64,000 nucleotides of DNA from RYN-230 sp963717125 (lineage in GTDB: Bacteria > Actinomycetota > Actinomycetes > Streptosporangiales > Streptosporangiaceae). The translations under genes were made by a program, and so were the position numbers. Location: contig CAVQVG010000005.1 of NCBI GenBank assembly GCA_963717125.1, forward strand, positions 1 to 64,000, written 5' to 3'. The notes beneath the pieces are model-generated. The model was given only the letters and a program-made list of their open reading frames with translations. It was not told the DNA's origin and did no database searches. Below are positions 1 to 9,456 of the stretch, piece after piece (the first letter of the stretch is position 1; each line of letters opens with the position of its first letter).

Positions 1-1533
1 TCAGCCGCGGTCCAGCGCGGTGCCGAGCAGGCCGAGCGGCGGTGAGCCCAGGCTGAGCAGCGCGGTGTGGAAGCGGAGCAGGCTGAACTCGTCGCCCCAC
101 TGCTTGCGGGCCTGCTCCCGCAGGTCCAGGATCAGCAGCTTGCCCCAGGTGTACCGGCCGTAGGTCGGGTCGAACGTGGCCCGCCGCGCCTCGGACAAGG
201 CGGCCGGGCCGGACAGGTGGGTGTCCGCGGCGAACCGGCGGGCGCCCTCCGCAACCGTCATGCCCGCGGTGTGCACGCCGATCGCGCAGGCCAGCCGGGT
301 GACCCGGACCAGGGCCTCCAGCCAGACCCCGATCGCGAACCGGGGATCGTCGCCGCGGAACCCCTCCTCCACGCACAGTTCCTCGGCGTAATGCGCCCAG
401 CCTTCCAGGAACGCGGCCGAGTGCAGCGTCCGGCGGACCGGCCCGGCCGCGCGGCGCAGCGCCCGGCCGTGCGAGAAGTGCCCGGGCGCCACCTCGTGCA
501 CCGCGATGCCGGGCAGTGTGGTCGCGCTGAACACCTCCAGCCACTGCGCCACCTCGTCGGCCGGCCAGCCGGGCTCGGGCGGCGTCACGTAGAACCAGGA
601 CGGCGCGTCCGGCTCGCCCGGCGCCGCGGTGGAGATCATCGCCATCGCCCAGCGGCGGGACTCCGGCGCGGGCCCGACGAGGCAGACCCCGTCGTGATAG
701 GGGACCAGGTCGCGGTCCCGGGTGAACTCGATGGCCTGGCCGGTCCAGTGCCGGGCCGCGTCGATCACCCCGTCCGGCCCGGGGTGGTCGCGGACCAGGT
801 CCCGGCACAACTCCAGCGGCGGGCGGCTGGCGTCGATCCGGGCGCAGTCCCCGGCCAGCCGGGCCAGCAGCCGGTCCCGCTCCGCGTCGGCCCGCTCGGC
901 CAGCCGGCCCAGGTCCACCTCGATGCCCTCGGCGCTGCCCATCAGCGCGGTCAGCCCGGCCGCGCCGAGCGCCGGGTCCGGGTCACCCTCCGTGGCCAGC
1001 CGGGCCACGTGCCGCACCAGCCGTTCGTGCGCGGCGACCGCGGCCGCGGCCACCGGCGCCGGCGCATCCGCCGGGATGCCCGCGGCCAGCCCGCGGATCC
1101 CGCTCAGCAGCGCGGCCGCCACCGGCGCGCTGACCTGATCCAGCGCGGCCAGCGCGGCGTCCACCCCCTGCGGCCAGGCGGCCAGGTGACGCAGCCGGGC
1201 CGCGGTCCGCTGTTCCGCCGGGGCGTACTCCCGGTCGTAACACGCCAGGTCCAGCTCGGCCAGGTGGAGCAGCGGGTTCCGCCGGTGCAGTTCCAGGTCC
1301 CGGTAGGTGACCTGGGCCCGGGCCTCGAACGCGGCCAGGTGCGCCTCGTCGTGCGGGTCCGGCTGCGGCGGCCCGGCCTGCCGGGCGCGGTCCAGCCGGA
1401 CCAGGCCGTCCCGTACTCCGGCCGGGGACAAATCCTGGATCCGGCCGTCGTACTCATGGCGCCCGGCGAACTCGCGGACGTCGGCGACGTCCAGATCGCA
1501 GACAGCCCGGACCCGGGCGGGGAGTTCATCCAT
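1..1533 (-). CDS. DUF885 family peptidase-like protein
   Basis: The 510-residue product belongs to the DUF885 family, cytoplasmic proteins related to zinc metallopeptidases whose substrates are mostly unknown. In its second half it has a HEVAPGH stretch (HExxxGH, the expected metal and catalytic motif) followed about 30 residues later by EGWAHYAEEL, which supplies the usual downstream glutamate. There is no signal peptide. The gene is complete: the stop codon is the first triplet of the window and the ATG lies at 1533. A lipoprotein gene on the same strand ends 34 bases upstream. The family call is firm; the peptidase activity is inferred from the motif only. Confidence 0.85.
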   Translation of the reverse strand: MDELPARVRAVCDLDVADVREFAGRHEYDGRIQDLSPAGVRDGLVRLDRARQAGPPQPDPHDEAHLAAFEARAQVTYRDLELHRRNPLLHLAELDLACYDREYAPAEQRTAARLRHLAAWPQGVDAALAALDQVSAPVAAALLSGIRGLAAGIPADAPAPVAAAAVAAHERLVRHVARLATEGDPDPALGAAGLTALMGSAEGIEVDLGRLAERADAERDRLLARLAGDCARIDASRPPLELCRDLVRDHPGPDGVIDAARHWTGQAIEFTRDRDLVPYHDGVCLVGPAPESRRWAMAMISTAAPGEPDAPSWFYVTPPEPGWPADEVAQWLEVFSATTLPGIAVHEVAPGHFSHGRALRRAAGPVRRTLHSAAFLEGWAHYAEELCVEEGFRGDDPRFAIGVWLEALVRVTRLACAIGVHTAGMTVAEGARRFAADTHLSGPAALSEARRATFDPTYGRYTWGKLLILDLREQARKQWGDEFSLLRFHTALLSLGSPPLGLLGTALDRG

Positions 1534-1567
1534 AGGCCAGGACGCTACCGCGCCTGGCCGCCGCCGG

Positions 1568-2248
1568 TCACAGACCCCCGCCCGCCTTGCCCTGGCCGGC
1601 CTTGACCGCGTCCACGGTGAGCGGGCTGCCGAGCTTGCCGGGCAGCTTGGCCGAGCAGGTGAGCGCGGAGAACTTGACGTACAGCGCGGTGAACTGGCCG
1701 GGCGGGAAGATCTTGAGCCAGTGTGCGGTCACCGGCTGGCAGCTGGACTTGTCGTAGTTCTGCGCGTCCACCACCTGGAGCGTGACGTGCGCCGTCTGCC
1801 CCGGGGCCAGCACCACGGTGGCCGGGGTCAGCACTGGGTTGCGGGTGGCGGGCTGGCCGATCTGGCTGCCGGATGGGCCGCTGACCCAGGACACCCCGGG
1901 GTAGCCGAACAGGGAACACGAGCTGGTGCCCGCATTGGTCAGGTTCATCGGGTAGTACGTGCTGCCGGCCGCCGCGCCGCCCGCGGAACTGACGACGCTG
2001 GCCTTCAGGTTGCCGGTGGCGCAGGCGGCCGGGCCGGCCGACGTGGACGGGGCCGGCGAACTGCTGCCGCCGCTGGCCTGCGGCGCGCTCGAACTGGCCG
2101 ACTGCGACGGGGTGGCGGCCGCGGACGAGGAAGCCGCGCTGCCGGCCGCGGCGCCGTTGTTCGACGCGCAGGCGGCGGCCAGCACGGCGGTACCCACCAG
2201 GATCACGGCGGTGCCAGCCCGCCGGGCTACGTGGGCGCAGGGTGTCAT
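1568..2248 (-). CDS. DUF4232 domain lipoprotein
   Basis: A 226-residue exported lipoprotein. Residues 1-27 form a signal peptide ending in the lipobox LAAAC, so the protein should be lipid-anchored on the outside of the membrane. A serine/alanine/proline-rich linker to about residue 75 is followed by a DUF4232 beta-sandwich with paired cysteines (CATG, SSCSLFGYPG, SSCQPV). DUF4232 proteins are widespread in actinobacteria and have no known function. The start is the ATG at 2248, with GAGGGG about nine bases upstream. It is divergent from the gamma-glutamyltransferase gene across a 177-bp gap. Confidence 0.85.
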   Translation of the reverse strand: MTPCAHVARRAGTAVILVGTAVLAAACASNNGAAAGSAASSSAAATPSQSASSSAPQASGGSSSPAPSTSAGPAACATGNLKASVVSSAGGAAAGSTYYPMNLTNAGTSSCSLFGYPGVSWVSGPSGSQIGQPATRNPVLTPATVVLAPGQTAHVTLQVVDAQNYDKSSCQPVTAHWLKIFPPGQFTALYVKFSALTCSAKLPGKLGSPLTVDAVKAGQGKAGGGL

Positions 2249-2425
2249 GGTCGGTACCCCTCTGTACGGGCGGGGCCACTGGGTGGTACCCCGTGGTTGT
2301 CTTGACTCTTACGACGCGCGCTCCGGCACGCTGGTTGCATCTGTGTTGCCCGGGGGACGACCCCGCCTCCCGCGGCCAGAGAAATAATGCCAGCTGACCG
2401 CCACTCCTCAGGCAAGGAGCGCCAC

Positions 2426-4308
2426 ATGCTGCCGCAAGGTTCCTCGTTCACCACCCGGCCGCAGCTCGCGGGCACGTTCGGCATGGTGGCGTCGACCCAC
2501 TGGCTGGCCTCGGCCGCGGGCATGGCCGTGCTCGAGGCCGGCGGCACCGCGTTCGACGCCGCGGTCGCGGCCGGCCTGGTGCTCCAGGTCGTCGAGCCGC
2601 ACATGAACGGGCTCGGCGGCGAGGCTCCGGTGATCGGTTACGCCGCGGGCCCGGACGGCGGCGGCGACGGCAGCGGCCCCGGCGGGGAGGTTTTCGTGCT
2701 GGACGGCCAGGGGCCGGCGGCAGTGCCACGGTAAGGGCGTTCAGTGATATGGGCCTCGAGCTGATCCCGGGCAACGGGCTGCTGCCGGCCTGCGTGCCCG
2801 CCGCGTTCGGGACCTGGCTGCTGCTCCTGCAGCGGTACGGCCGGCTGCCGCTGCGCGCGGTCATGCAGTACGCCATCGGGTACGCGCGGGACGGCTACCC
2901 GATGACGGCCGGGGCCAGCGCGGCTATCGCCTCGGCTGAGCAGCTGTTCCGCCAGCACTGGACCAGCTCGGCCGGGGTCTACCTGGGCGGCGGCGTGCCC
3001 GCGCCCGGATCCCGGTTCACCAATCCCGCGCTGGCCGCCACGTACCAGCGGATCCTGGACGAGGCCGAGGCGGCCGGGGCGGACCGGGACCGGCAGATCG
3101 ACGCCGCCCGGCGGGCCTACTACGAGGGTTTCGTGGCCGAGGCCATCGACGCCTACCTGGCCCGGGCCGAGGTGATGGACCTGACCGGGACGCCGCACCG
3201 GGCGCTGCTCAGCGGGGCCGACCTGGCCGGCTGGCAGGCCCGGGTGGAGCAGCCGGTCAGCCTCGACTTCATGGGCCTGACCGTGTGCAAGACCGGCCCG
3301 TGGGGGCAGGGCCCGGTGTTCCTGCAGCAACTGGCCCTGCTCGATGGGCTCGGCCTGGGCAGCCTGGCGCCGGGCGGCCCGGACGTCGTGCACGCCGTGA
3401 TCGAGTGCGCCAAGCTCGCGTTCGCCGACCGGGAGGCCTGGTACGGCGACCCCCGGTTCGCCGATGTGCCGCTGGACGCCTTGCTCTCCCCGGACTACGC
3501 GGCGCAGCGCCGGGCGCTGGTGGGCAGCGAGGCGTCCGCGGAGCTGCGGCCGGGCCACCCGGGCGGCCTGCCGCCGCGGCTGCCCGGCTACGCCACCGGG
3601 GCGGTGCGGCCCCCGGATGGGCCGAGTTCGGCCGCGGCCGAGCCGACCGCGGAGGAGTCCGGTGCGGGCACCGCGCCGCGCTGGGAGGTGACCGGGCAGG
3701 GCGTGCGGACCGCGGCCCGGCCCGCCACCGGCGATACGTGCCACCTGGATGTGGCGGACCGGTTCGGCAACATGGTGTCGGTCACGCCGAGCGGCGGCTG
3801 GCTGCAGAGCTCGCCGGTCATCCCCGGGCTCGGCTTCTGCCTCGGCACCCGGGCGCAGATGTTCACCCTGACCGACGGGCTGCCCAACACGCTCGCCCCG
3901 GGCAAGCGGCCGCGGACCACGCTCACCCCCAGCCTGGCGCTGCGCGGCGGGGCGCCATACCTGGCCTTCGGCACGCCGGGCGGCGACCAGCAGGACCAGT
4001 GGACGCTGGCCTTCTTCCTCAACCACGTGGTGTTCGGGATGAACCTGCAGGAGGCCATCGACGCGCCCGCGTTCCACACCCGGCACTTCCCGTCGTCGTT
4101 CTACCCGCGCCAGTCGGCGCCGCGGGAGATCGACGTGGAGAGCCGGGCGGGCGAGCCGGTGATCGAGGAGTTGCGGGCCCGCGGGCACCTCGTCTCGGTG
4201 CGCGCCCCGTGGTCGCTGGGCCGGGTCAGCGCGGTGGCCAGGGACGGCGGCCTGCTGTACGCGGCGGCCAACCCGCGCGGCATGCAGGGCTACGCCATCG
4301 GCCGCTGA
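2426..4308 (+). pseudogene. gamma-glutamyltransferase, frameshifted
   Basis: Two abutting reading frames together encode one gamma-glutamyltransferase-family protein (Ntn-hydrolase fold, gamma-glutamyl transfer or hydrolysis). The first frame, from the ATG at 2426 with AAGGAG six bases upstream, gives the family N-terminus (ASTHWLAS, GGTAFDAAVAAG) and stops at 2732-2734. The second frame carries the rest, picking up at about 2719-2728 as TVRAFSDMGLELIPG. The total length fits about 628 codons if one base is missing. The catalytic threonine codon is at 3736-3738 (GDTCHLDVAD), with a GGWLQSS motif after it. No signal peptide is visible, unlike periplasmic GGTs. It may be a true pseudogene or a sequence indel. 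Confidence 0.8.
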
Positions 4309-4312
4309 GCCT

Positions 4313-4329
4313 GGCCGGTCACACCGGCC
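4313..4329. terminator. hairpin between convergent genes
   Basis: A perfect 7-bp stem (GGCCGGT/ACCGGCC) with a 3-base loop lies exactly between the convergent stops of the gamma-glutamyltransferase and the operon-end membrane protein. There is no T tract, as is common in high-GC actinobacteria, so bidirectional termination is inferred from position. Confidence 0.45.
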
Positions 4330-4331
4330 GG

Positions 4332-5009
4332 TCACACTGGCAGGGCGAGCGCGCAGGCGAGCAGCGCGGCGACGGCCGCCGCGGCGCGCAGCCCGGCGCC
4401 GGCCGGTCCAGTGCCGGCCCCCGGCAGCAGCGCCGAGCCCGCGGCCAGCACGACCAGCCCCAGGCCGGCGGCCAGCACCGGGGCCTGCCCGCGCAGGATG
4501 GCCGCGGACTCGCCGCGGCCGCTGCTCGACTCGGCCAGGTGCACGGCGAGCAGGTAGCCGGTCAGCGCCACGCCGAGCAGCGCGGTGTGCCAGGGCCAGG
4601 CCGGGTGCAGCGCCTCCAGCGCGAGCACGGCCAGTGTGGTGGCCTCGGCCCAGGGGACCCGGCGCAGCGTGTCCAGGCACCAGGCGCCCAGCCGGGCCAG
4701 CGGCCCGGGGTAGCTGGACGTGTCCGGCCGCCGCAGGCCGGCCAGAGCCAGCCGCGCGACGCTGCCCGCCAGGCAGCAGGCGCCCAGCGCGATGATCGCG
4801 GGCCCGGCCGGCCCCGCCGTCCCGGGCGGCGTCGCCGCCCAGGCCAGGCAGGCCGCGCCGAGCAGGGCGGCCGCCGTCACCAGCCGCGCCGTGCTCCGCC
4901 GCCACCAGGCCCGCCCGGCCCGCCACGATGCCGCCCGCCACGCCGCCCGCCAGGCCGGCTGTGAAGCTGGCTGCGGGACCGGCGGCGAGGCCGGCTGCGG
5001 GGCGGTCAC
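4332..5009 (-). CDS. Hypothetical membrane protein, operon end
   Basis: A 225-residue protein of unknown function. After a proline/alanine/tryptophan-rich N-terminus it has about six hydrophobic segments, for example LVTAAALLGAACLAWA and APVLAAGLGLVVLAAG, so it should sit in the cytoplasmic membrane. I chose the GTG at 5009 because its GTGA overlaps the TGA of the DUF58 gene by four bases, as at most junctions of this operon. A longer reading from 5078 would run into DUF58 coding sequence. It is the last gene of the MoxR/DUF58 operon and probably works with those proteins. Confidence 0.7.
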   Translation of the reverse strand: MTAPQPASPPVPQPASQPAWRAAWRAASWRAGRAWWRRSTARLVTAAALLGAACLAWAATPPGTAGPAGPAIIALGACCLAGSVARLALAGLRRPDTSSYPGPLARLGAWCLDTLRRVPWAEATTLAVLALEALHPAWPWHTALLGVALTGYLLAVHLAESSSGRGESAAILRGQAPVLAAGLGLVVLAAGSALLPGAGTGPAGAGLRAAAAVAALLACALALPV

Positions 5010-6298
5010 CGGCGGGTCACCAGAGCCCGCCGGGTGAACGGGGCCAGCGGCAGGTCCAGGCTCTGCTGGCCATCCCACTGCACCACCGGGACGCCCAGTT
5101 CACGCAAGGAGAACCGGATCGCCTCGTGCTCCAGCCGCCACAGCCGGTGGGCCAGCCGGGCGGTCCGGCCCCGGCCCATCCAGGGCTCCCCGGCCAGCAC
5201 GTCAACGATCAGCACCGCGAAACCACGCTGCCGCAGGTCGCGCAGGGTCTCCACCAGCCGCGGGTCGGCCAGCGGGCTGAACACCAGGATCAGCGCGCCC
5301 GGCGGCAGCGCGGCCCGGGGCAGCCGGGCGAAGCCGGTGTCGTAGGAGCTGTCGCGCTCCACGGCCAGCATGGCCTCGGCGATCCGGTAGTAGTGCCGCT
5401 GGCCGAGGCCGGGCACCAGCCAGCGGGCCCGGGACCGGTAGCTGATGAAGCCGACGCGGTCCCGGGCGCCCAGGTAGGCGCGGGCGGCGCCCGCCGCGCC
5501 GCGCAGCGCCCGGTCCACCACGGTGTCCCCGGGCTCGCCCTCGTCCCACGCCGCATCGACCAGAATGATCACGTCCTGGGCGCGTTCGGCCTGGAACGTG
5601 TTGACCTGGAGGCGGCCACGGCGGGTGGTGGCCGGCCAGTTGATGCTGCGCTGCCGGTCGCCGGGCACGTACTCCCGGACGCCGCCGAACTCGGCGCCCT
5701 CCCCGGGTGCGCGCGCGGTGTGCTCGCCGAGCCGCTGCGGCAGCCGGCTGAGCACCACCCGGGTGCGCTGCACGGCGGGCCGGGGATAGCAGTCCAGCCC
5801 GGGCAGGCCGAGCACCGCCCGTCCCTCGGCCAGCCGCCAGCGGTCCCGCACGATGATCTCGGCCGAGCCGGTGCGCCGCCGTCCCCAGCGGCGCACCGTG
5901 AACGGCAGCGTCGCGTCCTGGCCCGCGGCGTGCCCGGCCCGCTGCCCGCCGGGGCCGGGCAGCGGCACGATCGAGTGCGCCGGGCGCAGCACCAACTGCA
6001 CCGTGTACCCGTCCGCACCGCGCACCGCCACCGTCACCGCGGCCCGCTCGCCCTCGACCAGCCGGGTGGCGGTCAGCCCGGCGGTCACCTGCACCTGCGC
6101 GGGCCGGCGTCGCCGTCCGGCGGCCAGCAGCAACAGCGCCGGGGCGGCCAGGCCGGCGAACTCCGGGCGCCCCGTCGCGACCGCGATGGCCAGGGCGGCC
6201 ACGGCCAGCGTCAGCAGCCGGCGGGCGTGACCAGAAACACTCCAGCTCAACGCCAGGTCGGTGGCCGGTGCCGTCTCGCCGGGCGGGTGGTCAGGCAT
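5006..6298 (-). CDS. DUF58 domain protein
   Basis: A 430-residue DUF58 protein. Two hydrophobic segments near residues 30-65 anchor it. The signature YVPGDRQRSINWPATTRRG in the middle is followed by a VWA-like fold starting VIILVDAAWDEGE. DUF58 proteins almost always pair with MoxR AAA ATPases and are thought to take part in chaperone-like maturation of envelope or enzyme complexes. The start ATG overlaps the end of moxR by eight bases and the stop overlaps the next gene by four, so translation is probably coupled. Confidence 0.88.
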   Translation of the reverse strand: MPDHPPGETAPATDLALSWSVSGHARRLLTLAVAALAIAVATGRPEFAGLAAPALLLLAAGRRRRPAQVQVTAGLTATRLVEGERAAVTVAVRGADGYTVQLVLRPAHSIVPLPGPGGQRAGHAAGQDATLPFTVRRWGRRRTGSAEIIVRDRWRLAEGRAVLGLPGLDCYPRPAVQRTRVVLSRLPQRLGEHTARAPGEGAEFGGVREYVPGDRQRSINWPATTRRGRLQVNTFQAERAQDVIILVDAAWDEGEPGDTVVDRALRGAAGAARAYLGARDRVGFISYRSRARWLVPGLGQRHYYRIAEAMLAVERDSSYDTGFARLPRAALPPGALILVFSPLADPRLVETLRDLRQRGFAVLIVDVLAGEPWMGRGRTARLAHRLWRLEHEAIRFSLRELGVPVVQWDGQQSLDLPLAPFTRRALVTRR

Positions 6299-7283
6299 GG
6301 CTGGCCGAGCTGGCCGACGGGTCGGTCCGCGGCGTGCGGACGGTGCCGAGCAGTCCGTTGATCACGTCGTCCGGCCGGACCTGGCGCACCCACAGTTCGG
6401 GCCGCAGGGTGATCCGGTGCGCCAGGGCCGGAACGGCGACGCTCTTCACGTCGTCCGGGATCACGTAGTCGCGCAGCTGGAGCAGGGCCTGCCCGCGGGC
6501 GAGCTGGATCAGCGCCAGCCCGCCGCGTGGGCTGGCCCCGACCTGGATCTGCCGGTGCTCCCGGGTGGCCTGGACCAGGGACACCACGTAGTCGATCACG
6601 TCCGGGGAGACCGTGACGTCTTCCAGCGAGGCCCGCATGGCCAGCAGTTCGGCGGCGTCGGTGACCTGCTCGAGGGGGGCGTCCTCGGCCCGCCGGTCCA
6701 GCCGCCGCTGCAGCATGGCGGCTTCGTCCGAGCTGTCCAGGTAGCCCAGCCGGAGCCGGAGCAGGAACCGGTCGAGCTGGGCTTCCGGCAGCTCGTAGGT
6801 ACCTTCGTACTCGATCGGGTTGTCGGTGGCCAGCACGACGAACGGCTGCGGCAGCGGGCGGGTCGTCCCGTCCATGCTGACCTGCCCTTCGCCCATCGCC
6901 TCGAGCAAGGCGGCCTGCGTCTTGGGCGGCGTCCGGTTGATCTCGTCGGCCAGCAGCAGCTGGGTGAACACCGGCCCGGGCCGGAACCGCATCTCCCCGG
7001 TGCGCTGGTCGTACATAGGCGCGCCGACCACGTCGGAGGGCAGCAGGTCCGGGGTGAACTGGATCCGGGCGAAGTCCAGGCCGAGCACCCGGGCGAAGGA
7101 CCGGGCGATAAGCGTCTTGCCCAGCCCGGGCAGGTCTTCGAGCAGGATGTGCCCGCCCGCCAGGATTCCGGTCATCACCAGTTCCAGGGCGCGCCGGTGG
7201 CCGACCACCGCGCGCTGCACCTCGGCCAGTACCCGGGCGCAACGTTGCGCGGTCTCGCCGGGTGTCAGAGTGCTACCAGTCAC
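6291..7283 (-). CDS. MoxR family AAA+ ATPase
   Basis: A 330-residue cytoplasmic AAA+ ATPase of the MoxR class, thought to act as a chaperone for partner complexes. It shows Walker A (PGLGKT, about residue 50), Walker B (LLADEINRTPPK), sensor 1 (VLATDNPIEYEGTYELPEAQLDRF) and a C-terminal lid domain. The start is the GTG at 7283, whose GTGA overlaps the upstream stop; a longer reading from 7385 would overlap the neighbour by 100 bases. It sits between the small membrane protein and DUF58, the standard MoxR-DUF58 arrangement. Confidence 0.9.
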   Translation of the reverse strand: MTGSTLTPGETAQRCARVLAEVQRAVVGHRRALELVMTGILAGGHILLEDLPGLGKTLIARSFARVLGLDFARIQFTPDLLPSDVVGAPMYDQRTGEMRFRPGPVFTQLLLADEINRTPPKTQAALLEAMGEGQVSMDGTTRPLPQPFVVLATDNPIEYEGTYELPEAQLDRFLLRLRLGYLDSSDEAAMLQRRLDRRAEDAPLEQVTDAAELLAMRASLEDVTVSPDVIDYVVSLVQATREHRQIQVGASPRGGLALIQLARGQALLQLRDYVIPDDVKSVAVPALAHRITLRPELWVRQVRPDDVINGLLGTVRTPRTDPSASSASHA

Positions 7284-7813
7284 AGCCGCTCCAGTCGTTC
7301 GATGATGCGGGCCAGCGTGCGGAACGGGATGCCCGGCTGGTCCGTTTTCGTGACGGCCGGCAGGCCCGGGTCGATCCAGGACCACAGCCCGTCGTAGCCG
7401 GCCTGCCCCCCGGTGAACGCGTCCCTGGCCGCCGCGGGGTCGTCGTACAGGCTGATGCCGCGCCGCTCGGCCAGCCGGGAGGCCAGCAGGTGCTCGAGCT
7501 GGGGGCGCAGTCCCGCGTCGTAGGCGGTCCGCGACGCTTGCGCGTCGTCCAGCCGGGACTGCCGCCGCCAGGTGCCGGTGAACGAGGACAGCATCGGCGG
7601 CGGCACGGCCGGATCGGGGCCGCTCAGGTCCTCACCCTGCGTTGCGGGGGGCGGCGGCGGCACCAGGTAGCGGAGCAGGATCAGCCCGCCCACCCCGCTG
7701 ACCATGGCGACCAGCGCGATGGCCGCAGGCCCGGCCAGGGCGTACCCGGCCGCCGCGGCGGCCGCGACCGCGCAGCCCGCGATGGCGAACTCAGGCCCGC
7801 ACCGGGTGGTCAT
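7280..7813 (-). CDS. Small membrane protein of MoxR operon
   Basis: A 177-residue protein that I do not recognise as a named family. Residues 8-50 hold two hydrophobic helices (FAIAGCAVAAAAAAGYALAG and IALVAMVSGVGGLILLRYLV). The rest is a cytoplasmic tail with charged residues, including a REST-like helix around LRPQLEHLLASRLAER and ending ARIIERLERL. The start ATG overlaps the DUF4129 stop (ATGA) and its own stop overlaps moxR (GTGA). Position between DUF4129 and MoxR suggests a membrane partner of that complex. Confidence 0.75.
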   Translation of the reverse strand: MTTRCGPEFAIAGCAVAAAAAAGYALAGPAAIALVAMVSGVGGLILLRYLVPPPPPATQGEDLSGPDPAVPPPMLSSFTGTWRRQSRLDDAQASRTAYDAGLRPQLEHLLASRLAERRGISLYDDPAAARDAFTGGQAGYDGLWSWIDPGLPAVTKTDQPGIPFRTLARIIERLERL

Positions 7814-8784
7814 CCGCCGGCCCGGGCTAGGTCGGCGTCGAGCTGGTGTAGGGCCTGCTCCGCGGCGGTGCGTTCGGTGCTGGTCAGCTCGTGCCGGGAG
7901 AACCGCGCCTCGTAGAACAGTCCGGTCAGCTGCCCGGCCGCGGCCGTGTGGACCAGGCCGGCGGCCGCGGCCCGGTCCAGGAATTCGGCCGGCGTGTCGG
8001 CGTCCGTCCGGTCCGCCCCGGCCGCGGCCAGGCTCCGTTCCATGGCCAGATAGCAGGCGATGATCGCGGCGCGGGCATCGTCCAGGCCGGCCAGCGCGCG
8101 CTGGCCGGACCGGACCGCGGCGCGCAGGTCGGTCCGCTCGCCGTCGGCCAGCGCGGCCTCCTCCGGGGGCAGCGCGTCCCGGTCCGGCACGCGCCGCCGC
8201 AGCAACAGCACGCAGGCCACCACGGCGGCCAGCAGCACGATGCCGGCCAGCGTGTAGAGCAGGGCGGTCAGCGGCAGATGGATGGGCGCCGACCGGGTCA
8301 GGTGGGTGGGCCGTGCGGACGGGGCGGCCGGGCGTGGTAGTCCGGTGACCGTCCGGGGTGGCAGCGGGCCGCGCAGCGGCCGGTCGGCCACCAGGACGAT
8401 CGGGATCGTGACCAGCCCGGCCACCAGCACGGCGCGGAGCACGGTGCGCAGCCGGCGGGTGGCGAAGTCGGCCGCGGGCTGCCGCCGCTGCCAGACCAGC
8501 AGCGCGGCGAGCAGCACGGCCAGCACGGCTTCCAGCGCGGCGCCGACGCCGATCCCGTCGTGCCGCAGCGGGCCGCGCAGGCCCGGCGGCGCGTAACCGC
8601 CGCGCAGCCCGACCAGCACCCCGCCTAGCAGCAGCGCCAGCAGTACTAGTCCGGGGGTGCGACCCCCCTGGACCCCCCGCCATTTCCATCCGTGCCTACG
8701 ACCCCGTTGGACCGCCCGCTCGCCGCTGCGCGCCGAACGTGGGCTCGGGCCAGGAGGGCGTCCTCCCACCTCGCCGGCGGTCAT
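7810..8784 (-). CDS. DUF4129 domain membrane protein
   Basis: A 324-residue membrane protein. Three or four hydrophobic segments (LVLLALLLGGVLVGL; LEAVLAVLLAALLVW; VLVAGLVTIPIVLVA; LLYTLAGIVLLAAVVACVLLL) precede a C-terminal cytoplasmic DUF4129 domain with the signature AIIACYLAMERSLAAAG. DUF4129 is commonly encoded beside MoxR, DUF58 and transglutaminase-type genes. The ATG at 8784 overlaps the response regulator stop (ATGA). Residues about 12-45 are encoded by a copy of the dispersed GC-rich repeat, so the N-terminus may be extended by an inserted element. Confidence 0.82.
   Translation of the reverse strand: MTAGEVGGRPPGPSPRSARSGERAVQRGRRHGWKWRGVQGGRTPGLVLLALLLGGVLVGLRGGYAPPGLRGPLRHDGIGVGAALEAVLAVLLAALLVWQRRQPAADFATRRLRTVLRAVLVAGLVTIPIVLVADRPLRGPLPPRTVTGLPRPAAPSARPTHLTRSAPIHLPLTALLYTLAGIVLLAAVVACVLLLRRRVPDRDALPPEEAALADGERTDLRAAVRSGQRALAGLDDARAAIIACYLAMERSLAAAGADRTDADTPAEFLDRAAAAGLVHTAAAGQLTGLFYEARFSRHELTSTERTAAEQALHQLDADLARAGG
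8646..8760 (+). repeat. Dispersed GC-rich repeat, copy A
   Basis: About 100 bp that align with copy B exactly 820 bp to the right: the 25-base block at 8661-8685 matches 9481-9505 with one mismatch, and the similarity continues to a shared CGCCGCT-CGCGCCGA segment. It lies inside the 5' end of the DUF4129 gene. Confidence 0.75.
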
Positions 8785-9456
8785 GGGATGGGTGCGGCCA
8801 GGCCCGCCTGGTAGGCCAGGATGACCAGGTGGACGCGGTCGCGCGCGTTGAGCTTGGTGAGCAGGTGCCCGACGTGTGTCTTGGTGGTGGCGGGGCTGAT
8901 GTCCAGGCGGCGGGCGATCTCGGTGTTGGACAGGCCGCTGGCCACCAGGGCGAGCACCTCCCGTTCCCGGGCGGTGATCGCGTCCAGCATGCCCGCCGTG
9001 GACTGCGCGGCCAGGCGCGGCCGGGGGCCGCCGCGCGAACTCCTCCACCAGCCGCCGGGTCACCGACGGCGCGAGCAGCGAGTCACCCGCCGCGATGACC
9101 CGGATCGCGGTCAGCAGCTCGGCCGGGGAGATGCTCTTCAGCAGGAAGCCGCTGGCCCCGGCCCGCAGCGCCGAATACACGTACTCGTCCAGGTCGAACG
9201 TGGTCAAGATGAGCACCCGCACCCCGCTCGTGCTGGCGGTCCGGGTGATCTGCCGGGTGGCCTCGATGCCGTCCATCTCCGGCATGCGGACGTCCATCAG
9301 CACCACGTCCGGGATGTGCCGGCGGGCCTGCTCGACCGCTTCCGCGCCGGTGCCCGCCTCGCCGACCACCTCGAATCCGGGGGTCGCCGCGACGATGCCG
9401 CGGAACCCGGCCCGCACCAGGGCCTGGTCGTCCACGACCAGCACGCGCAGCGTCAT
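8781..9456 (-). pseudogene. NarL/FixJ response regulator, frameshifted
   Basis: The receiver domain (VLVVDDQ, phospho-acceptor Asp55 in LMDVRMPEMDG, conserved lysine in GFLLKS) is read from the ATG at 9456. The LuxR-type helix-turn-helix (LTxRE-like ITAREREVLALVASGLSNTE, then a recognition helix) is in another frame and ends at 8781. The break is at a run of five C on the coding strand (9023-9027). With four C the protein would be a normal 224 residues. It overlaps the kinase stop (ATGA) and the DUF4129 start (ATGA). It would be the output of the kinase at 9453-11024. A sequencing indel is as likely as a real mutation. Confidence 0.85.

Noticed and set aside
67..1605. Long plus-strand reading frame opposite the DUF885 gene
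   Set aside because: Its protein is an arginine/glycine/glutamine-rich shadow of high-GC codons with no family motifs, while the minus frame has a complete metallopeptidase-like sequence.
2638..4941. 767-codon minus-strand frame
   Set aside because: It runs antisense to the gamma-glutamyltransferase, whose family motifs are unambiguous on the plus strand.
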